Assembly: GCA_016931695.1 (NCBI GenBank)
Contig: JAFGEI010000025.1
Location: 71,266 to 121,507 of the forward strand
Direction of reading: 5' to 3'
Length of the DNA stretch: 50,242 bases
DNA from: Anaerolineae bacterium
Lineage (GTDB): Bacteria; Chloroflexota; Anaerolineae; B4-G1; DUEL01
Part shown: in pieces, positions 8,147 to 16,349 of the stretch
How the letters are laid out: each line of letters opens with the position of its first letter
How positions within the stretch are numbered: the first letter of the stretch is position 1
Notes under the pieces: generated by a model
Database searches by the model: none
What the model was told of the DNA's origin: nothing
The model's input: the letters and a program-made list of their open reading frames with translations, nothing else
Translations under genes and position numbers: made by a program

Positions 8147-9081
8147 CGCCGCGGGTGATCGTCGCTGACCTGCACACTCATAGCACTGCTTCCGACGGCG
8201 AATACGCGCCGTCGGAGCTCGTGCGCGCCGCCCGTGACCTGGGCCTGCAGGCGCTTGCCCTGACCGATCACGACACCATCGTCGGCCTGGACGAGGCGCT
8301 CGGGACCGGGCAGCGGATTGGACTGCGAGTGATCCCCGGCGTGGAGGTATCGATCCGCTTTCGCCGCCCGCTTTTCGTTGGGACGCTTCACCTCCTGCTC
8401 TACTTTGCCGGGGACCTGCTGCGCGATCCCGATTTCCGCCAGGCGGCCCAGGACGTGCTGGGCCAGGGGCGCGGAGAGGCCCTGGTGCGGGCGCGGGTGG
8501 CTGCGATCAATGCCGAGTTCGGCCCCCAGGGCCGCCAGCCGGCCTTGAGCCGCCCGCTCACCGCAGAAGAGATTTCCGCCTACGCCGTCAACGTCACTCG
8601 GCGCCACTTTGCCCAGGCGCTGCACGAAAAACACGGCCTGGAGAAACGGGAGCAGGTCGCGGCAATCATCGGCAACGACAGTCCCGCCTACGTCCCGTCG
8701 GGAATCGACCTCGACATGCTGCCGCCGTTCCTGGCCCGCTTCCCCGTCGTGCGCATCCTGGCCCACCCTGCAGCTGGCTCCTTCCCTGGCTCCAGTCACT
8801 ATAAAGAGGTCCTCCCCCCCCTGGAGATTGTGGAAGAATTGCTGCCCGAGTTCCAGTCGCTGGGGCTCGACGGCCTGGAGGTCCATTATCCGGGCCACAC
8901 GGCCGCGCATCGCCAGCTCTTGCTGCGGTGGCGGGAACGGATGGGCTTGCCGCTGGTGACCGGTGGGTCGGACTGCCACGACCGGGCGGAGCGTCCCCTG
9001 GGTGTCGAGGGCGTGACGCAGCGGGAGTTGGACCGATTGCTCGATCAGTTGCAGGAGGGATCATGTTGGAGCGTCTGTTAG
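8143..9081 (+). CDS. PHP-domain phosphoesterase
   Basis: Metal-dependent phosphoesterase of the PHP fold, 312 aa, closest in layout to the YciV/RNase AM-type proteins that degrade short nucleotides. Metal ligands are visible: DLHTHSTASDG near residue 9, LTDHDTI, GVEVS, AHPAAG, and GGSDCHD near the end. A middle insertion (about residues 100-190) interrupts the barrel, as in that group. The start codon is TTG inside the YibE/F stop (TTGA), behind GAGGGG. The end overlaps the feoC-like gene by 19 nt. The presence of a phosphoesterase inside a feo operon is unusual; its substrate cannot be told from sequence. Confidence 0.86.
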   Translation: MTPRVIVADLHTHSTASDGEYAPSELVRAARDLGLQALALTDHDTIVGLDEALGTGQRIGLRVIPGVEVSIRFRRPLFVGTLHLLLYFAGDLLRDPDFRQAAQDVLGQGRGEALVRARVAAINAEFGPQGRQPALSRPLTAEEISAYAVNVTRRHFAQALHEKHGLEKREQVAAIIGNDSPAYVPSGIDLDMLPPFLARFPVVRILAHPAAGSFPGSSHYKEVLPPLEIVEELLPEFQSLGLDGLEVHYPGHTAAHRQLLLRWRERMGLPLVTGGSDCHDRAERPLGVEGVTQRELDRLLDQLQEGSCWSVC

Positions 9082-9302
9082 GGCTGCTGCGGGATGGCGG
9101 CTCTTACCACATTGCGGGCCTGGCCCAGGCCCTGGACACGACGCCAGCGCTGGTCAGGATGATGTTGGAGGACCTGGCGCGGCGGGGCTATCTGCGTTCT
9201 GTAGGCGCCAAGTGCAATGGCCAGTGCAACGGTTGCGCCTTGGCCGGGCTGTGTGCGGTCGGCACGGATGGCCAGGTGTGGGCGTTGACGGAGCAGCAAT
9301 GA
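9063..9302 (+). CDS. feoC: FeoC-like winged-helix protein with Cys cluster
   Basis: Small protein of 79 aa. A winged helix (LLGLLRDGGSYHIAGLAQAL to LARRGYLRSV) is followed by CNGQCNGCALAGLC, i.e. C-x3-C-x2-C-x5-C, as in FeoC-like regulators that carry an Fe-S cluster and stabilise FeoB in enterobacteria. The ATG at 9063 has GGAGGG upstream and lies within the end of the PHP gene (19-nt overlap); an upstream in-frame extension is only shadow sequence. It is separated from feoB by two genes, which is unusual for feoABC. Its stop overlaps the next gene (ATGA). Confidence 0.82.
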   Translation: MLERLLGLLRDGGSYHIAGLAQALDTTPALVRMMLEDLARRGYLRSVGAKCNGQCNGCALAGLCAVGTDGQVWALTEQQ

Positions 9303-9871
9303 ACCCGGAAACGATCACGATTGTTTCTGGTTTGCCCCGCTCCGGCACTTCGATGATGATGCGCGTGCTGGAAGCGGGGGGGATGCAGTTGTTGACCGAC
9401 CGCGTTCGTAAAGCCGACCCGGACAATCCACGCGGCTATTACGAATTCGAGCCGGTCAAGCGGATCAAGCGGGATACGTCGTGGTTGAAGGATGCCCAGG
9501 GCCGGGCGGTCAAGATGGTCTCGGTGCTGCTGAAACACCTGCCCCCAGACTATCAGTATCGACTCGTTTTTATGCGTCGGGAGATGGAAGAGATTCTCGC
9601 TTCCCAGCGCCAGATGCTGGTCCGGCGCGGCGAGCCGACCGATCGAATTGGTGACGAGCAGATGGCCGACTTGTTCCACAAGCACCTGCAGCAGATCGAA
9701 ACCTGGCTGGCGGAACAGCCCAACATCGAGGTCCTCTATGTCAGCTACAACGAGATTGTCGAACAGCCAGCAGAGCAGCTGCGGCGGGTGAACCAGTTCC
9801 TCGGCGGCGCGTTGGACCTGGAGCGCATGGTGAAAGTTGTCGAGCCCAAGCTCTACCGGCAGCGGCGGTGA
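9299..9871 (+). CDS. sulfotransferase-family P-loop protein
   Basis: A protein of 190 aa with the PAPS-binding P-loop of sulfotransferases near its N-terminus (IVSGLPRSGTSMMMRVL), followed by EFEPVKRIKRD and, in the middle, VKMVSVLLKHLPPDYQYRLVFMRREMEEILASQ, where the 3'-phosphate-binding loop is expected. It is shorter than most sulfotransferases (about 250-300 aa), so it may be a minimal form. The ATG at 9299 overlaps the feoC-like stop, making it last gene of the iron operon. The acceptor substrate is not predictable and its link with iron uptake is unclear. Confidence 0.75.
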   Translation: MNPETITIVSGLPRSGTSMMMRVLEAGGMQLLTDRVRKADPDNPRGYYEFEPVKRIKRDTSWLKDAQGRAVKMVSVLLKHLPPDYQYRLVFMRREMEEILASQRQMLVRRGEPTDRIGDEQMADLFHKHLQQIETWLAEQPNIEVLYVSYNEIVEQPAEQLRRVNQFLGGALDLERMVKVVEPKLYRQRR

Positions 9872-9911
9872 ACTGCAAGTTCGCCCGCGTCCAGACCCCA
9901 GGAGAGTGACG

Positions 9912-11420
9912 ATGGAAGAGAAACTGAGCGAGCTGAAACGACGCCTGGCCGAGATCAATGACCTGAACGCAGCATCGTTGGTCCTGAGCTGGGACCAGAG
10001 CACAAACATGCCGCCCGGAGGGGAATTGGCGCGGGCGCGCCAGTTGTCTACCCTGCGCCGCCTGGCGCACCAGCGGTCGAGCGATCCACAGCTTGGCCAG
10101 CTGCTCGATGCGCTGCAGCCTTACGCCAATGGCCTGCCCGACGACGCCGACGACGCCTGCCTGATCCAGGTCGCCCGGCGGGATTACGAGCGGGCGATTT
10201 GCATCCCGGCCGATTTCGTGGCCCGTCTTTCCCAGCACAGGGCTGAATCCTATAGCGCGTGGGCAGCCGCCCGCCCGGAGAACGATTTTGCCACTGTCCA
10301 GCCTTTTCTGGAAAAGACGCTGCATCTCAGCCGCCAGTTGGCGAATTTTTCCCCCGGCTACCAGCACGTCGCCGATCCGCTGATCGACCGCAGCGACGAA
10401 GGGATGACGGTCGCTGTCTTGCGCCCCCTCTTTGCCGAGCTGCACCAGCAGCTCGTTCCCCTGGCCCAGGCCATCGCGGGCGCTGCGCCGATCGACGACG
10501 CGCTTCTCCACCAGCATTACCCGGCGGATGCGCAGTGGGGCTTTGGCCTCGAGGTCGCCAGGCGCCTGGGCTATGATTTCCAACGCGGCCGGGAGGACCA
10601 GAGCCCCCACCCCTACACCACTCGCTTTTCCATTGGCGACGTGCGCATCACGACCCGGATCGACGAGCACGACCTGGGCGAAGCGCTCTTTGGCACCATC
10701 CACGAAGTGGGCCACGCGCTGTACGAACAGGGCATCGCCCCGCGTCTTGAGGCTACCCCCCTGGCGCAGGGAACCAGCTCTGGGGTCCACGAGAGCCAAT
10801 CTCGCCTGTGGGAAAATATCGTCGGGCGCAGCTGGGGGTTCTGGCAATTCTTTTATCCTCACTTGCAGGCGGCTTTTCCCCGCCAACTGGGCGCAGTGTC
10901 GCTCGACGCGTTTTACCGCGCGATCAACAAGGTGCAGCCCGGCCTGATTCGTACCAGCGCCGACGAAGTGACCTACAATCTGCACGTCATCATCCGTTTC
11001 GAGATGGAACTGGAGCTGTTGGAGGGCCATCTCGCCGTGCGCGACCTGCCGGAGGCGTGGCGGGCGCGCTACCAGGCCGACCTGGGCATCACCCCTCCAG
11101 ACGACCGCAGCGGCGTGATGCAGGACGTCCACTGGTTTAGCGGGGTGATTGGCGGCGCCTTTCAGGGATACAGCCTGGGCAACATCCTGAGCGTCCAGTT
11201 CTACGAGGCAGCCGTGCGCGCCCAGCCCCAGATACCGGCCGAGGTTGAACGGGGCGATTTTGGCACCCTGCTCGGCTGGCTGCAGGAAAACATCTATCGG
11301 CACGGGCGCAAGTTCACTGCCGCACAACTGGTCGAGCGGGTTGTCGGCGGGCCGATGCGCATCGAGCCCTACATGCGCTACTTGCGCGCCAAGTTCGGCG
11401 AGCTGTACGCGATCCAGTAG
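9912..11420 (+). CDS. M32 family carboxypeptidase (carboxypeptidase Taq type)
   Basis: Zinc carboxypeptidase of 502 aa that removes C-terminal residues from peptides in the cytosol. All family motifs are visible: HPYTTRFS (HPF-like), HEVGH (the HEXXH zinc site, in TIHEVGHALYEQG), VHESQSRLWEN (HES/GQ), IRTSADEVTYNLHVIIRFE (I/VRxxAD) and GVMQDVHW (GxxQDxHW). The length matches the family. The start is set at the ATG at 9912, 41 nt after the sulfotransferase stop, because MEEKLSELKRRLAEI is the normal family N-terminus. No signal peptide. Confidence 0.94.
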   Translation: MEEKLSELKRRLAEINDLNAASLVLSWDQSTNMPPGGELARARQLSTLRRLAHQRSSDPQLGQLLDALQPYANGLPDDADDACLIQVARRDYERAICIPADFVARLSQHRAESYSAWAAARPENDFATVQPFLEKTLHLSRQLANFSPGYQHVADPLIDRSDEGMTVAVLRPLFAELHQQLVPLAQAIAGAAPIDDALLHQHYPADAQWGFGLEVARRLGYDFQRGREDQSPHPYTTRFSIGDVRITTRIDEHDLGEALFGTIHEVGHALYEQGIAPRLEATPLAQGTSSGVHESQSRLWENIVGRSWGFWQFFYPHLQAAFPRQLGAVSLDAFYRAINKVQPGLIRTSADEVTYNLHVIIRFEMELELLEGHLAVRDLPEAWRARYQADLGITPPDDRSGVMQDVHWFSGVIGGAFQGYSLGNILSVQFYEAAVRAQPQIPAEVERGDFGTLLGWLQENIYRHGRKFTAAQLVERVVGGPMRIEPYMRYLRAKFGELYAIQ

Positions 11421-11470
11421 GGGCAGCGCCGCAGCCGCTGCACGATCGGGGAACGAGGGCTGGCGAGACG

Positions 11471-12004
11471 ATGGCCGATAACGACCCGGGGCGGGGATAC
11501 GTCCACATCTACACCGGCGACGGCAAGGGCAAGACGACGGCCGCCGTCGGACTGGCGGTGCGGGCGGCAGGGTATGGGCGGCGTACGTATATCGGCCAGT
11601 TTCTCAAGGGCCAGCCCTACGGCGAGCTGGCAGCGCTGCGCGACCAGCCCCTGATCACCGTCGAGCAGTACGGAGATCCCCACTGCATCCGCCGCGAGGA
11701 TGTCACCGCCGAGCACGTCGACCAGGCCCGGCGCGGGTTGGCCCGGGCGACGGAGGCGCTGCTGTCGGGCCGCTACGACGTCGTCGTGTTGGACGAGGTT
11801 ACCGTCGCTGTCTGGTTCGAACTGCTGACCGTCGAGGAGGTATTGGCCGTTCTCGACCAGCGCCCGCGGCACGTCGAGGTCGTCCTCACCGGCCGCCGGG
11901 CCCCGCAGGCGCTGATCGACGCTGCCGACCTGGTCACCGAGATGCGGGAGGTCAAGCACTATTACCGCCAGGGGGTGCTGGCGCGGGATGGAATCGAACG
12001 GTAA
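11471..12004 (+). CDS. cobO: cob(I)yrinic acid a,c-diamide adenosyltransferase
   Basis: Transfers the 5'-deoxyadenosyl group of ATP to Co(I) corrinoids (CobA/CobO/BtuR family). 177 aa, with the P-loop GDGKGKTT at about residues 17-24, VHIYTG before it, GQFLKGQ, the DEVT of the Walker B-like strand (VVVLDEVTVAVWF), and VVLTGRRAP. The length is typical. The nearby B12-binding radical SAM gene (12458-14212) is a possible user of the cofactor. No other cobalamin synthesis gene is in the window. The ribosome-binding site is weak. Confidence 0.93.
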   Translation: MADNDPGRGYVHIYTGDGKGKTTAAVGLAVRAAGYGRRTYIGQFLKGQPYGELAALRDQPLITVEQYGDPHCIRREDVTAEHVDQARRGLARATEALLSGRYDVVVLDEVTVAVWFELLTVEEVLAVLDQRPRHVEVVLTGRRAPQALIDAADLVTEMREVKHYYRQGVLARDGIER

Positions 12005-12062
12005 CGAGGGTTTTGTGGGCGCTGCGTCGGCAAAGAGGCTGCTTGATCGAGAACCAGGTTGA

Positions 12063-12308
12063 TCACTGGGGAGTTGCAACCGGCTCCATGGCGGCTCGGA
12101 CCTGGTCCAACAGGGCCGAGTGCAAAAGTTCCAGGTCTTTGGGCTGCAGGTCTTGCTGGTACTTGGCCAGGATCACCGGCCACAGCTCGTCAGTATACTG
12201 CTCTGCGGTCCAACCGAACCGGGCGGCATCCGTCGGCGTGAAATGCTCGGTCAGGTACCCGTTGAGGATGATTTCCGCCTCGCGCTGGAACAACCGAATA
12301 TCGATCAT
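12063..12308 (-). CDS. small protein of unknown function
   Basis: 81 aa, not recognised. Mostly helical and acidic (MIDIRLFQREAEIILNGYL, WTAEQYTDELWPVILAKYQ), with no membrane segment, signal or metal motif. Support for a real gene: AGAGGTGGG upstream of the ATG at 12308, its own strand slot between cobO and the radical SAM gene, and normal amino-acid composition. It lies convergent to cobO and divergent from the radical SAM gene. Confidence 0.6.
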   Translation of the reverse strand: MIDIRLFQREAEIILNGYLTEHFTPTDAARFGWTAEQYTDELWPVILAKYQQDLQPKDLELLHSALLDQVRAAMEPVATPQ

Positions 12309-12421
12309 ATCTTGCCCACCTCTTTGAGAGATTTGCTGCTAATATCCTACCACGCTTTCGCTTCTCAGACTGTTTAGAGTCAGTTACAGTTTGGTTACAT
12401 GTCTGACTTGTCTGGCTTCTC

Positions 12422-12449
12422 TTGCGCTTTCCTCATTCTGCGGTACACT
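12422..12449 (+). promoter_or_regulatory. promoter of the radical SAM gene, close to the start codon
   Basis: -35 TTGCGC (12422-12427), 16-bp spacer, -10 TACACT (12444-12449). The transcription start should fall near 12455-12457 and the ATG is at 12458, so the mRNA would be leaderless or nearly so. No Shine-Dalgarno sequence is seen. Confidence 0.65.
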
Positions 12450-12457
12450 AGCGGCCT

Positions 12458-14212
12458 ATGGCTAAAACAGACCTGACTTTCCTGCACGCGCCCAGCGTAT
12501 ACGATTTCCGGCGGCGGGCTACCCTGTGGGGGCCCATATCCGACGTCGTTCCCTCTACGCCGATCTATGACATGTACCCCATTGGCTTTGCCGCCCTCAG
12601 CGACTATTTGGAGCGGCACGGTTTTCGCACCCAGATCGCCAACCTGGCGGTGCGCATGCTGCGCTCCGATCGCTTTGACGCCGCGCGGTACGTGTCCCGG
12701 TTGCGCGCCCGCGCTTTTGGCATCGACCTGCACTGGCTGCCCCACGCCCAGGGCGCGCTGGAGGTTGCCCGCATCGTCCGCGAGCAGCACCCTGGGGCGC
12801 CGATTCTCTTTGGCGGATTCTCCGCCACCTATTATCACCAGGAGCTGATCCGCTATCCCCAGGTCGATTACGTGGTGCGCGGCGACTCGACCGAGGAACC
12901 CCTGCGCCAGTTGATGGCCTGCCTGCGCGAGGGGCGGGCGCCGGTCGACGTGCCCAACCTGACCTGGAAGGACGGGGCGGGCGAGGTGCACGTCAACCCG
13001 CAGACCTACACCCCGGCTAACCTGGATCACATCGACCCCGGTTTCCGGCAGATGGTCCGCACGGTGATGCGCACCCGCGACCTGGTCTCGTGCATCCCGT
13101 TCGGCCACTGGCTCGACTATCCGATCATGGCGACCATCATGGTGCGCGGCTGCACGTTGCACTGCGCCGTCTGCGGCGGGTGCGCCGAGGGGCACCGGGT
13201 CATGTCCGGCCGGAAGCGCCCCGCTTTCCGCGATCCGGAGCAGCTGGCGCAGGACGTGCGGGAGGCGCGGCGCATCAGCCGCGGCCCGATCTTTGTCCTC
13301 GGCGACATCCGGCTGGCGGGGATGGAATATGCGCGCCGCTTCCTCCGCGCTGTCCAGGGCGTGCGCGGCCCCTTTATGCTCGAGTTCTTTTGGCCGGTCG
13401 ACCGCGGCTATGCCGAGGAACTGGCCGCGGCAATGCCCAACTTTATCGTCGAGTTTTCTCCCGATTCCCACGATCCTGCCGTGCGGCGGGCGCTCAACAA
13501 GAGCTATGATAACGATCAGATCGTCGCAACGGTGCGCAACTGTCTCGACGTGGGCGCAAAGCGGTTCGACCTCTTTTTCATGATCGGGCTGCCGCAGCAG
13601 ACCGCTGCCTCGGCTTTGGAGACGGTCGACTTTTGCGAGCAGACCTGGCAGGCGATTAACGGTGATCGCCGTTTCATCCCCTTCACCGCGCCGCTGGCTC
13701 CATTCCTCGACCCGGGCAGCCTGGCTTTTGAGAACCCAGCGCAGTACGGCTACCGGATTCACTACCAGACGTTGGAGGAGCATCGCCGCGCCCTGCTCGC
13801 TCCGACCTGGAAGCACATTCTCTCCTACGAGACGCGCTGGCTGGACCGGGACACCCTCGCCGCCACCACCTACGAGGCGGGGCGGCGGCTCAACCGGCTC
13901 AAGGCGCGCTACGGCGTCGCTTCCCCCGAACTGGCCGCAGAGACGGAGGAGCGCATCGACCGCGCCATTGCCCTGATGGCCCAGATCGACGAGTTGGTCG
14001 CCAGCCGCACTCCCGCGGAAGTAGAACGGGAGATGCTCAAAATGAAGGAGCAGATTGACCGGGCCAACACCTCCACTGTCTGTGAGAAGGAAGAATTGGA
14101 CGTGCCGGTCAGCTGGATGCCGTTCAATGCCTGGGAGCTGGCCAAAGTCGGGCTGGCCGAGGCGTGGAAGATGGCGAGTCGGCGGGGAGAGAGCGCCGGG
14201 CAGGCGCGCTGA
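12458..14212 (+). CDS. B12-binding-domain radical SAM protein
   Basis: 584 aa. An N-terminal cobalamin-binding-type Rossmann domain (about 1-190; YPIGFAALSDYLERHG, FGIDLHWLP, ILFGGFSATYY) is followed by a radical SAM barrel. The cluster motif is CTLHCAVC in MVRGCTLHCAVCGGC (C-x3-C-x2-C near residues 233-240), and the barrel end shows DLFFMIGLPQQT. The C-terminal 200 residues lack a named domain. The layout resembles the archaeal/bacterial Ta0216-type B12/radical SAM group, whose reaction is unknown to me. It is probably transcribed alone or with tryptophanase, 141 nt downstream. cobO is close by. Confidence 0.85.
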   Translation: MAKTDLTFLHAPSVYDFRRRATLWGPISDVVPSTPIYDMYPIGFAALSDYLERHGFRTQIANLAVRMLRSDRFDAARYVSRLRARAFGIDLHWLPHAQGALEVARIVREQHPGAPILFGGFSATYYHQELIRYPQVDYVVRGDSTEEPLRQLMACLREGRAPVDVPNLTWKDGAGEVHVNPQTYTPANLDHIDPGFRQMVRTVMRTRDLVSCIPFGHWLDYPIMATIMVRGCTLHCAVCGGCAEGHRVMSGRKRPAFRDPEQLAQDVREARRISRGPIFVLGDIRLAGMEYARRFLRAVQGVRGPFMLEFFWPVDRGYAEELAAAMPNFIVEFSPDSHDPAVRRALNKSYDNDQIVATVRNCLDVGAKRFDLFFMIGLPQQTAASALETVDFCEQTWQAINGDRRFIPFTAPLAPFLDPGSLAFENPAQYGYRIHYQTLEEHRRALLAPTWKHILSYETRWLDRDTLAATTYEAGRRLNRLKARYGVASPELAAETEERIDRAIALMAQIDELVASRTPAEVEREMLKMKEQIDRANTSTVCEKEELDVPVSWMPFNAWELAKVGLAEAWKMASRRGESAGQAR

Positions 14213-14257
14213 ACCACGCTGCCGCCGCACAAAAACCTGGCACAGGGTACGTCTGGC

Positions 14258-14285
14258 TTGACAATCAGGCTGGACGGAGTAAACT
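14258..14285 (+). promoter_or_regulatory. possible promoter of tnaA
   Basis: TTGACA (14258-14263) is followed after 16 bp by TAAACT (14280-14285), about 68 nt before the tnaA start. The -35 is perfect but the -10 is weak. tnaA might instead be read from the radical SAM promoter. Confidence 0.35.
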
Positions 14286-14353
14286 TGTTGTACCTGTCGA
14301 CCGCAAGACCCAATCGCGACTGCTCACCCAATCGATGGCTAAGGAGCTTGCTG

Positions 14354-15730
14354 ATGGCCAAATTCCCTGTCGAACCGTTCAAGATCAAGGCGGTTGAGCC
14401 GATTCGCCAGACCTCTCGTGCTGAGCGGGAACAAGTCCTGCGCCAGGCCAACTATAATCTCTTTGCTGTGCCGGCCCAAGATATCTATATCGATCTGATG
14501 ACCGACTCGGGCACGTCGGCCATGTCGGATCATCAGTGGGCGGGCATGATGATGGGCGATGAAAGCTATGCTGGCTGCCGCAACTTTTTCAACCTGCAGG
14601 AGGCGATCCGCTCCATCACCGGCTTCCAGTATTTCGTGCCGACCCATCAGGGCCGCGCGGCCGAGAATGTTCTCTTCACCTGTACCGTCCAGCCGGGTCA
14701 ATCGGTGCCGAGCAACATGCACTTTGACACCACCCAGGCCAACATTATCGCCCGCGGGGGAAAACCGGTGAACCTGGTCGCCGAGGAGGGGCTGGACCCC
14801 GTCAGCCATGCCCCCTTCAAGGGCGACATCGACCTTGGAAAACTGGAGGCCTATATCCAGCAGGTGGGGGCGGAAAACATCCCGCTCGGCATGCTGACGG
14901 TGACCAATAATTCGGGCGGCGGCCAGCCGGTCTCGATGGCCAACATCCGCGCCACCGGCAATCTGCTGCACCAGCACGGCATCCCCTTTTTCCTCGATGC
15001 CTGTCGCTATGCCGAGAACGCCTACTTCATCAAGCTGCGCGAGTCTGGCTATGCCGACAAGTCCATTCTGGAGATTGCCCGCGAAATGTTCTCCTATGCC
15101 GACGGCTGCACCATGTCGGCGAAAAAGGACGCCCTGGTCAACATTGGCGGATTCCTGGCAATGAACGACGAGCTGCTGTACGAGCGGGCCTGCCAGCAGT
15201 TGATCCTGCGCGAAGGGTTCCCCACCTACGGCGGCCTGGCCGGACGCGACCTGGAGGCTGTTGCCCGCGGGCTGTGGGAGGGATTGGACGAGCAGTACCT
15301 GGCCTACCGCATCGGGCACACCAAGTACCTGGCCGACCGGTTGCTAGAGGAAGGCATCCCGCTGCTGGAACCTGCCGGCGGGCACGCTGTTTACCTGGAT
15401 GCCCGGCGATTCTTGCCCCACATTCCGCAGGCGGAACTGCCCGGCCAGGCGCTTTCCTGCGCCCTCTACGTCGAGGGGGGCATTCGCGGCGTCGAGATTG
15501 GGAGCGTGATGTTTGCTTATGAGGACCCAGACAGCGGCGAGATGCTCTACCCGGCGCTGGAACTGGTGCGCCTGGCAATTCCCCGCCGCGTCTATACCCA
15601 GGCCCACCTTGACTATGTGGTCGAGTCCTGCCAGCGGATCTATGCCCGCCGCCAGGAGTTGCGGGGATTGCGGTACACCTACGCGCCGGCCTTGCTGCGC
15701 CACTTTACCGCCCGCTTCGCCCCGTTATAA
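14354..15730 (+). CDS. tnaA: tryptophanase (PLP-dependent beta-eliminating lyase)
   Basis: Cleaves L-tryptophan to indole, pyruvate and ammonia. 458 aa, close to the E. coli enzyme. The PLP lysine lies in [39 protein letters not shown] and [13 protein letters not shown] are family blocks shared with tyrosine phenol-lyase. Two specificity positions favour tryptophanase: Asp in NMHFDTTQ (TPL has Thr) and Ile in VEIGS (TPL has Arg in MERG). The ATG at 14354 has AGGAG 7 nt upstream. The same frame stays open further upstream to 14258, but homology begins at this ATG. A weak terminator follows the gene. Confidence 0.93.
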   Translation: MAKFPVEPFKIKAVEPIRQTSRAEREQVLRQANYNLFAVPAQDIYIDLMTDSGTSAMSDHQWAGMMMGDESYAGCRNFFNLQEAIRSITGFQYFVPTHQGRAAENVLFTCTVQPGQSVPSNMHFDTTQANIIARGGKPVNLVAEEGLDPVSHAPFKGDIDLGKLEAYIQQVGAENIPLGMLTVTNNSGGGQPVSMANIRATGNLLHQHGIPFFLDACRYAENAYFIKLRESGYADKSILEIAREMFSYADGCTMSAKKDALVNIGGFLAMNDELLYERACQQLILREGFPTYGGLAGRDLEAVARGLWEGLDEQYLAYRIGHTKYLADRLLEEGIPLLEPAGGHAVYLDARRFLPHIPQAELPGQALSCALYVEGGIRGVEIGSVMFAYEDPDSGEMLYPALELVRLAIPRRVYTQAHLDYVVESCQRIYARRQELRGLRYTYAPALLRHFTARFAPL

Positions 15731-15748
15731 GCACCTGGGGGCTTTTTT
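15729..15748 (+). terminator. weak terminator after tnaA
   Basis: A short stem AAGC/GCTT (15729-15732 with 15741-15744), extended by a few GC pairs, runs directly into a T6 stretch (15743-15748) and overlaps the tnaA stop region. The stem is short, so termination may be partial. Confidence 0.4.
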
Positions 15749-15765
15749 GCGCGAAAATACTTTCA

Positions 15766-15794
15766 TTGACAACGCTTGATAACAGTGTTATCAT
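15766..15794 (+). promoter_or_regulatory. promoter of the Thr/Pro-rich membrane protein gene
   Basis: -35 TTGACA (15766-15771), 17-bp spacer, -10 TATCAT (15789-15794). The predicted start of transcription, near 15801, is only about 4 nt before the ATG at 15805. A palindrome fills the spacer (separate entry). Confidence 0.75.
15778..15792. promoter_or_regulatory. 15-bp palindromic operator between -35 and -10
   Basis: GATAACAGTGTTATC is a perfect 7-1-7 palindrome lying in the spacer and overlapping the -10 hexamer. A protein bound here would block RNA polymerase. The form resembles TetR-type operators. No regulator gene of that type is in the window. Confidence 0.6.
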
Positions 15795-15804
15795 AGATTC
15801 TATT

Positions 15805-16341
15805 ATGTTGACCGAGGCTTCACCCGTCGGGCAAGGAGCCCGCCCGTTTCACCTGGCGCTGGTCGCCATTATTCTGCTGACCCTGCCCTGCTACTGCCTC
15901 GGCTTTACGATGCTTTACCTGCTGTCCTCTTCTGCCCCGCCTACCCCGGAGCCCACCGCCACCGAACTCCCGTCACCCACCAACACGCCCGGCCCACCGC
16001 CGGCAACGTTGCGGCCAACACCGACCCAATCCTGGCCGCCCACAGGTACTCCGGGGCCTTCAGAGACCTGGACGCCCACCGCCACCGGGACTGCCACCCT
16101 CACCCCGACAGCCAGCCCGACCTCTTCCCCCACGACAACCGAAACAGCAACATCTACCCCTACGCCGACCGACACCCTCACACCCACCGCCACGGAGACG
16201 CCCACTCTGACGGCTACGGCGACGGACACGGCACTGCCAACCGAAACCCTGACCCCAACTCCGACCCCATCTCTCACCCCGACACCCGACATCACGCCCA
16301 CCAACCGGGCCACAGAGGCCAGCAACTGGCAAGTTCCTTGA
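15805..16341 (+). CDS. Thr/Pro-rich membrane-anchored protein
   Basis: 178 aa of unknown function. A short cytosolic start, one membrane segment ([26 protein letters not shown]), then about 120 residues of Thr/Pro/Ser/Glu with TPTPT- and TATET-like repeats, probably an extended surface stalk. The ATG at 15805 is chosen because an earlier in-frame TTG (15766) lies in the promoter. No ribosome-binding site is seen, in keeping with a near-leaderless mRNA. Its stop codon is directly followed by the first M42 peptidase gene, so the four genes may form an operon. Similar Thr/Pro runs follow the lipobox of the ABC binding protein at 22106. Confidence 0.7.
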   Translation: MLTEASPVGQGARPFHLALVAIILLTLPCYCLGFTMLYLLSSSAPPTPEPTATELPSPTNTPGPPPATLRPTPTQSWPPTGTPGPSETWTPTATGTATLTPTASPTSSPTTTETATSTPTPTDTLTPTATETPTLTATATDTALPTETLTPTPTPSLTPTPDITPTNRATEASNWQVP

Positions 16342-16349
16342 TCGAGGAG

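Noticed and set aside
14258-14353. In-frame upstream extension of tryptophanase containing a Trp codon, considered as a TnaC-like leader peptide
   Set aside because: It has no stop before tnaA, so it is not a separate leader peptide, and it lacks the Trp/Asp/Pro spacing of TnaC.
16141-16300. Short direct repeats in the Thr/Pro-rich gene, considered as a CRISPR array
   Set aside because: They are codon-level repeats of ACC/CCG-type triplets without constant repeat units or spacers.
15915-16325. Val/Gly-repeat protein frame on the minus strand
   Set aside because: It is the exact antisense shadow of the Thr/Pro-rich stalk region and has no start signals.
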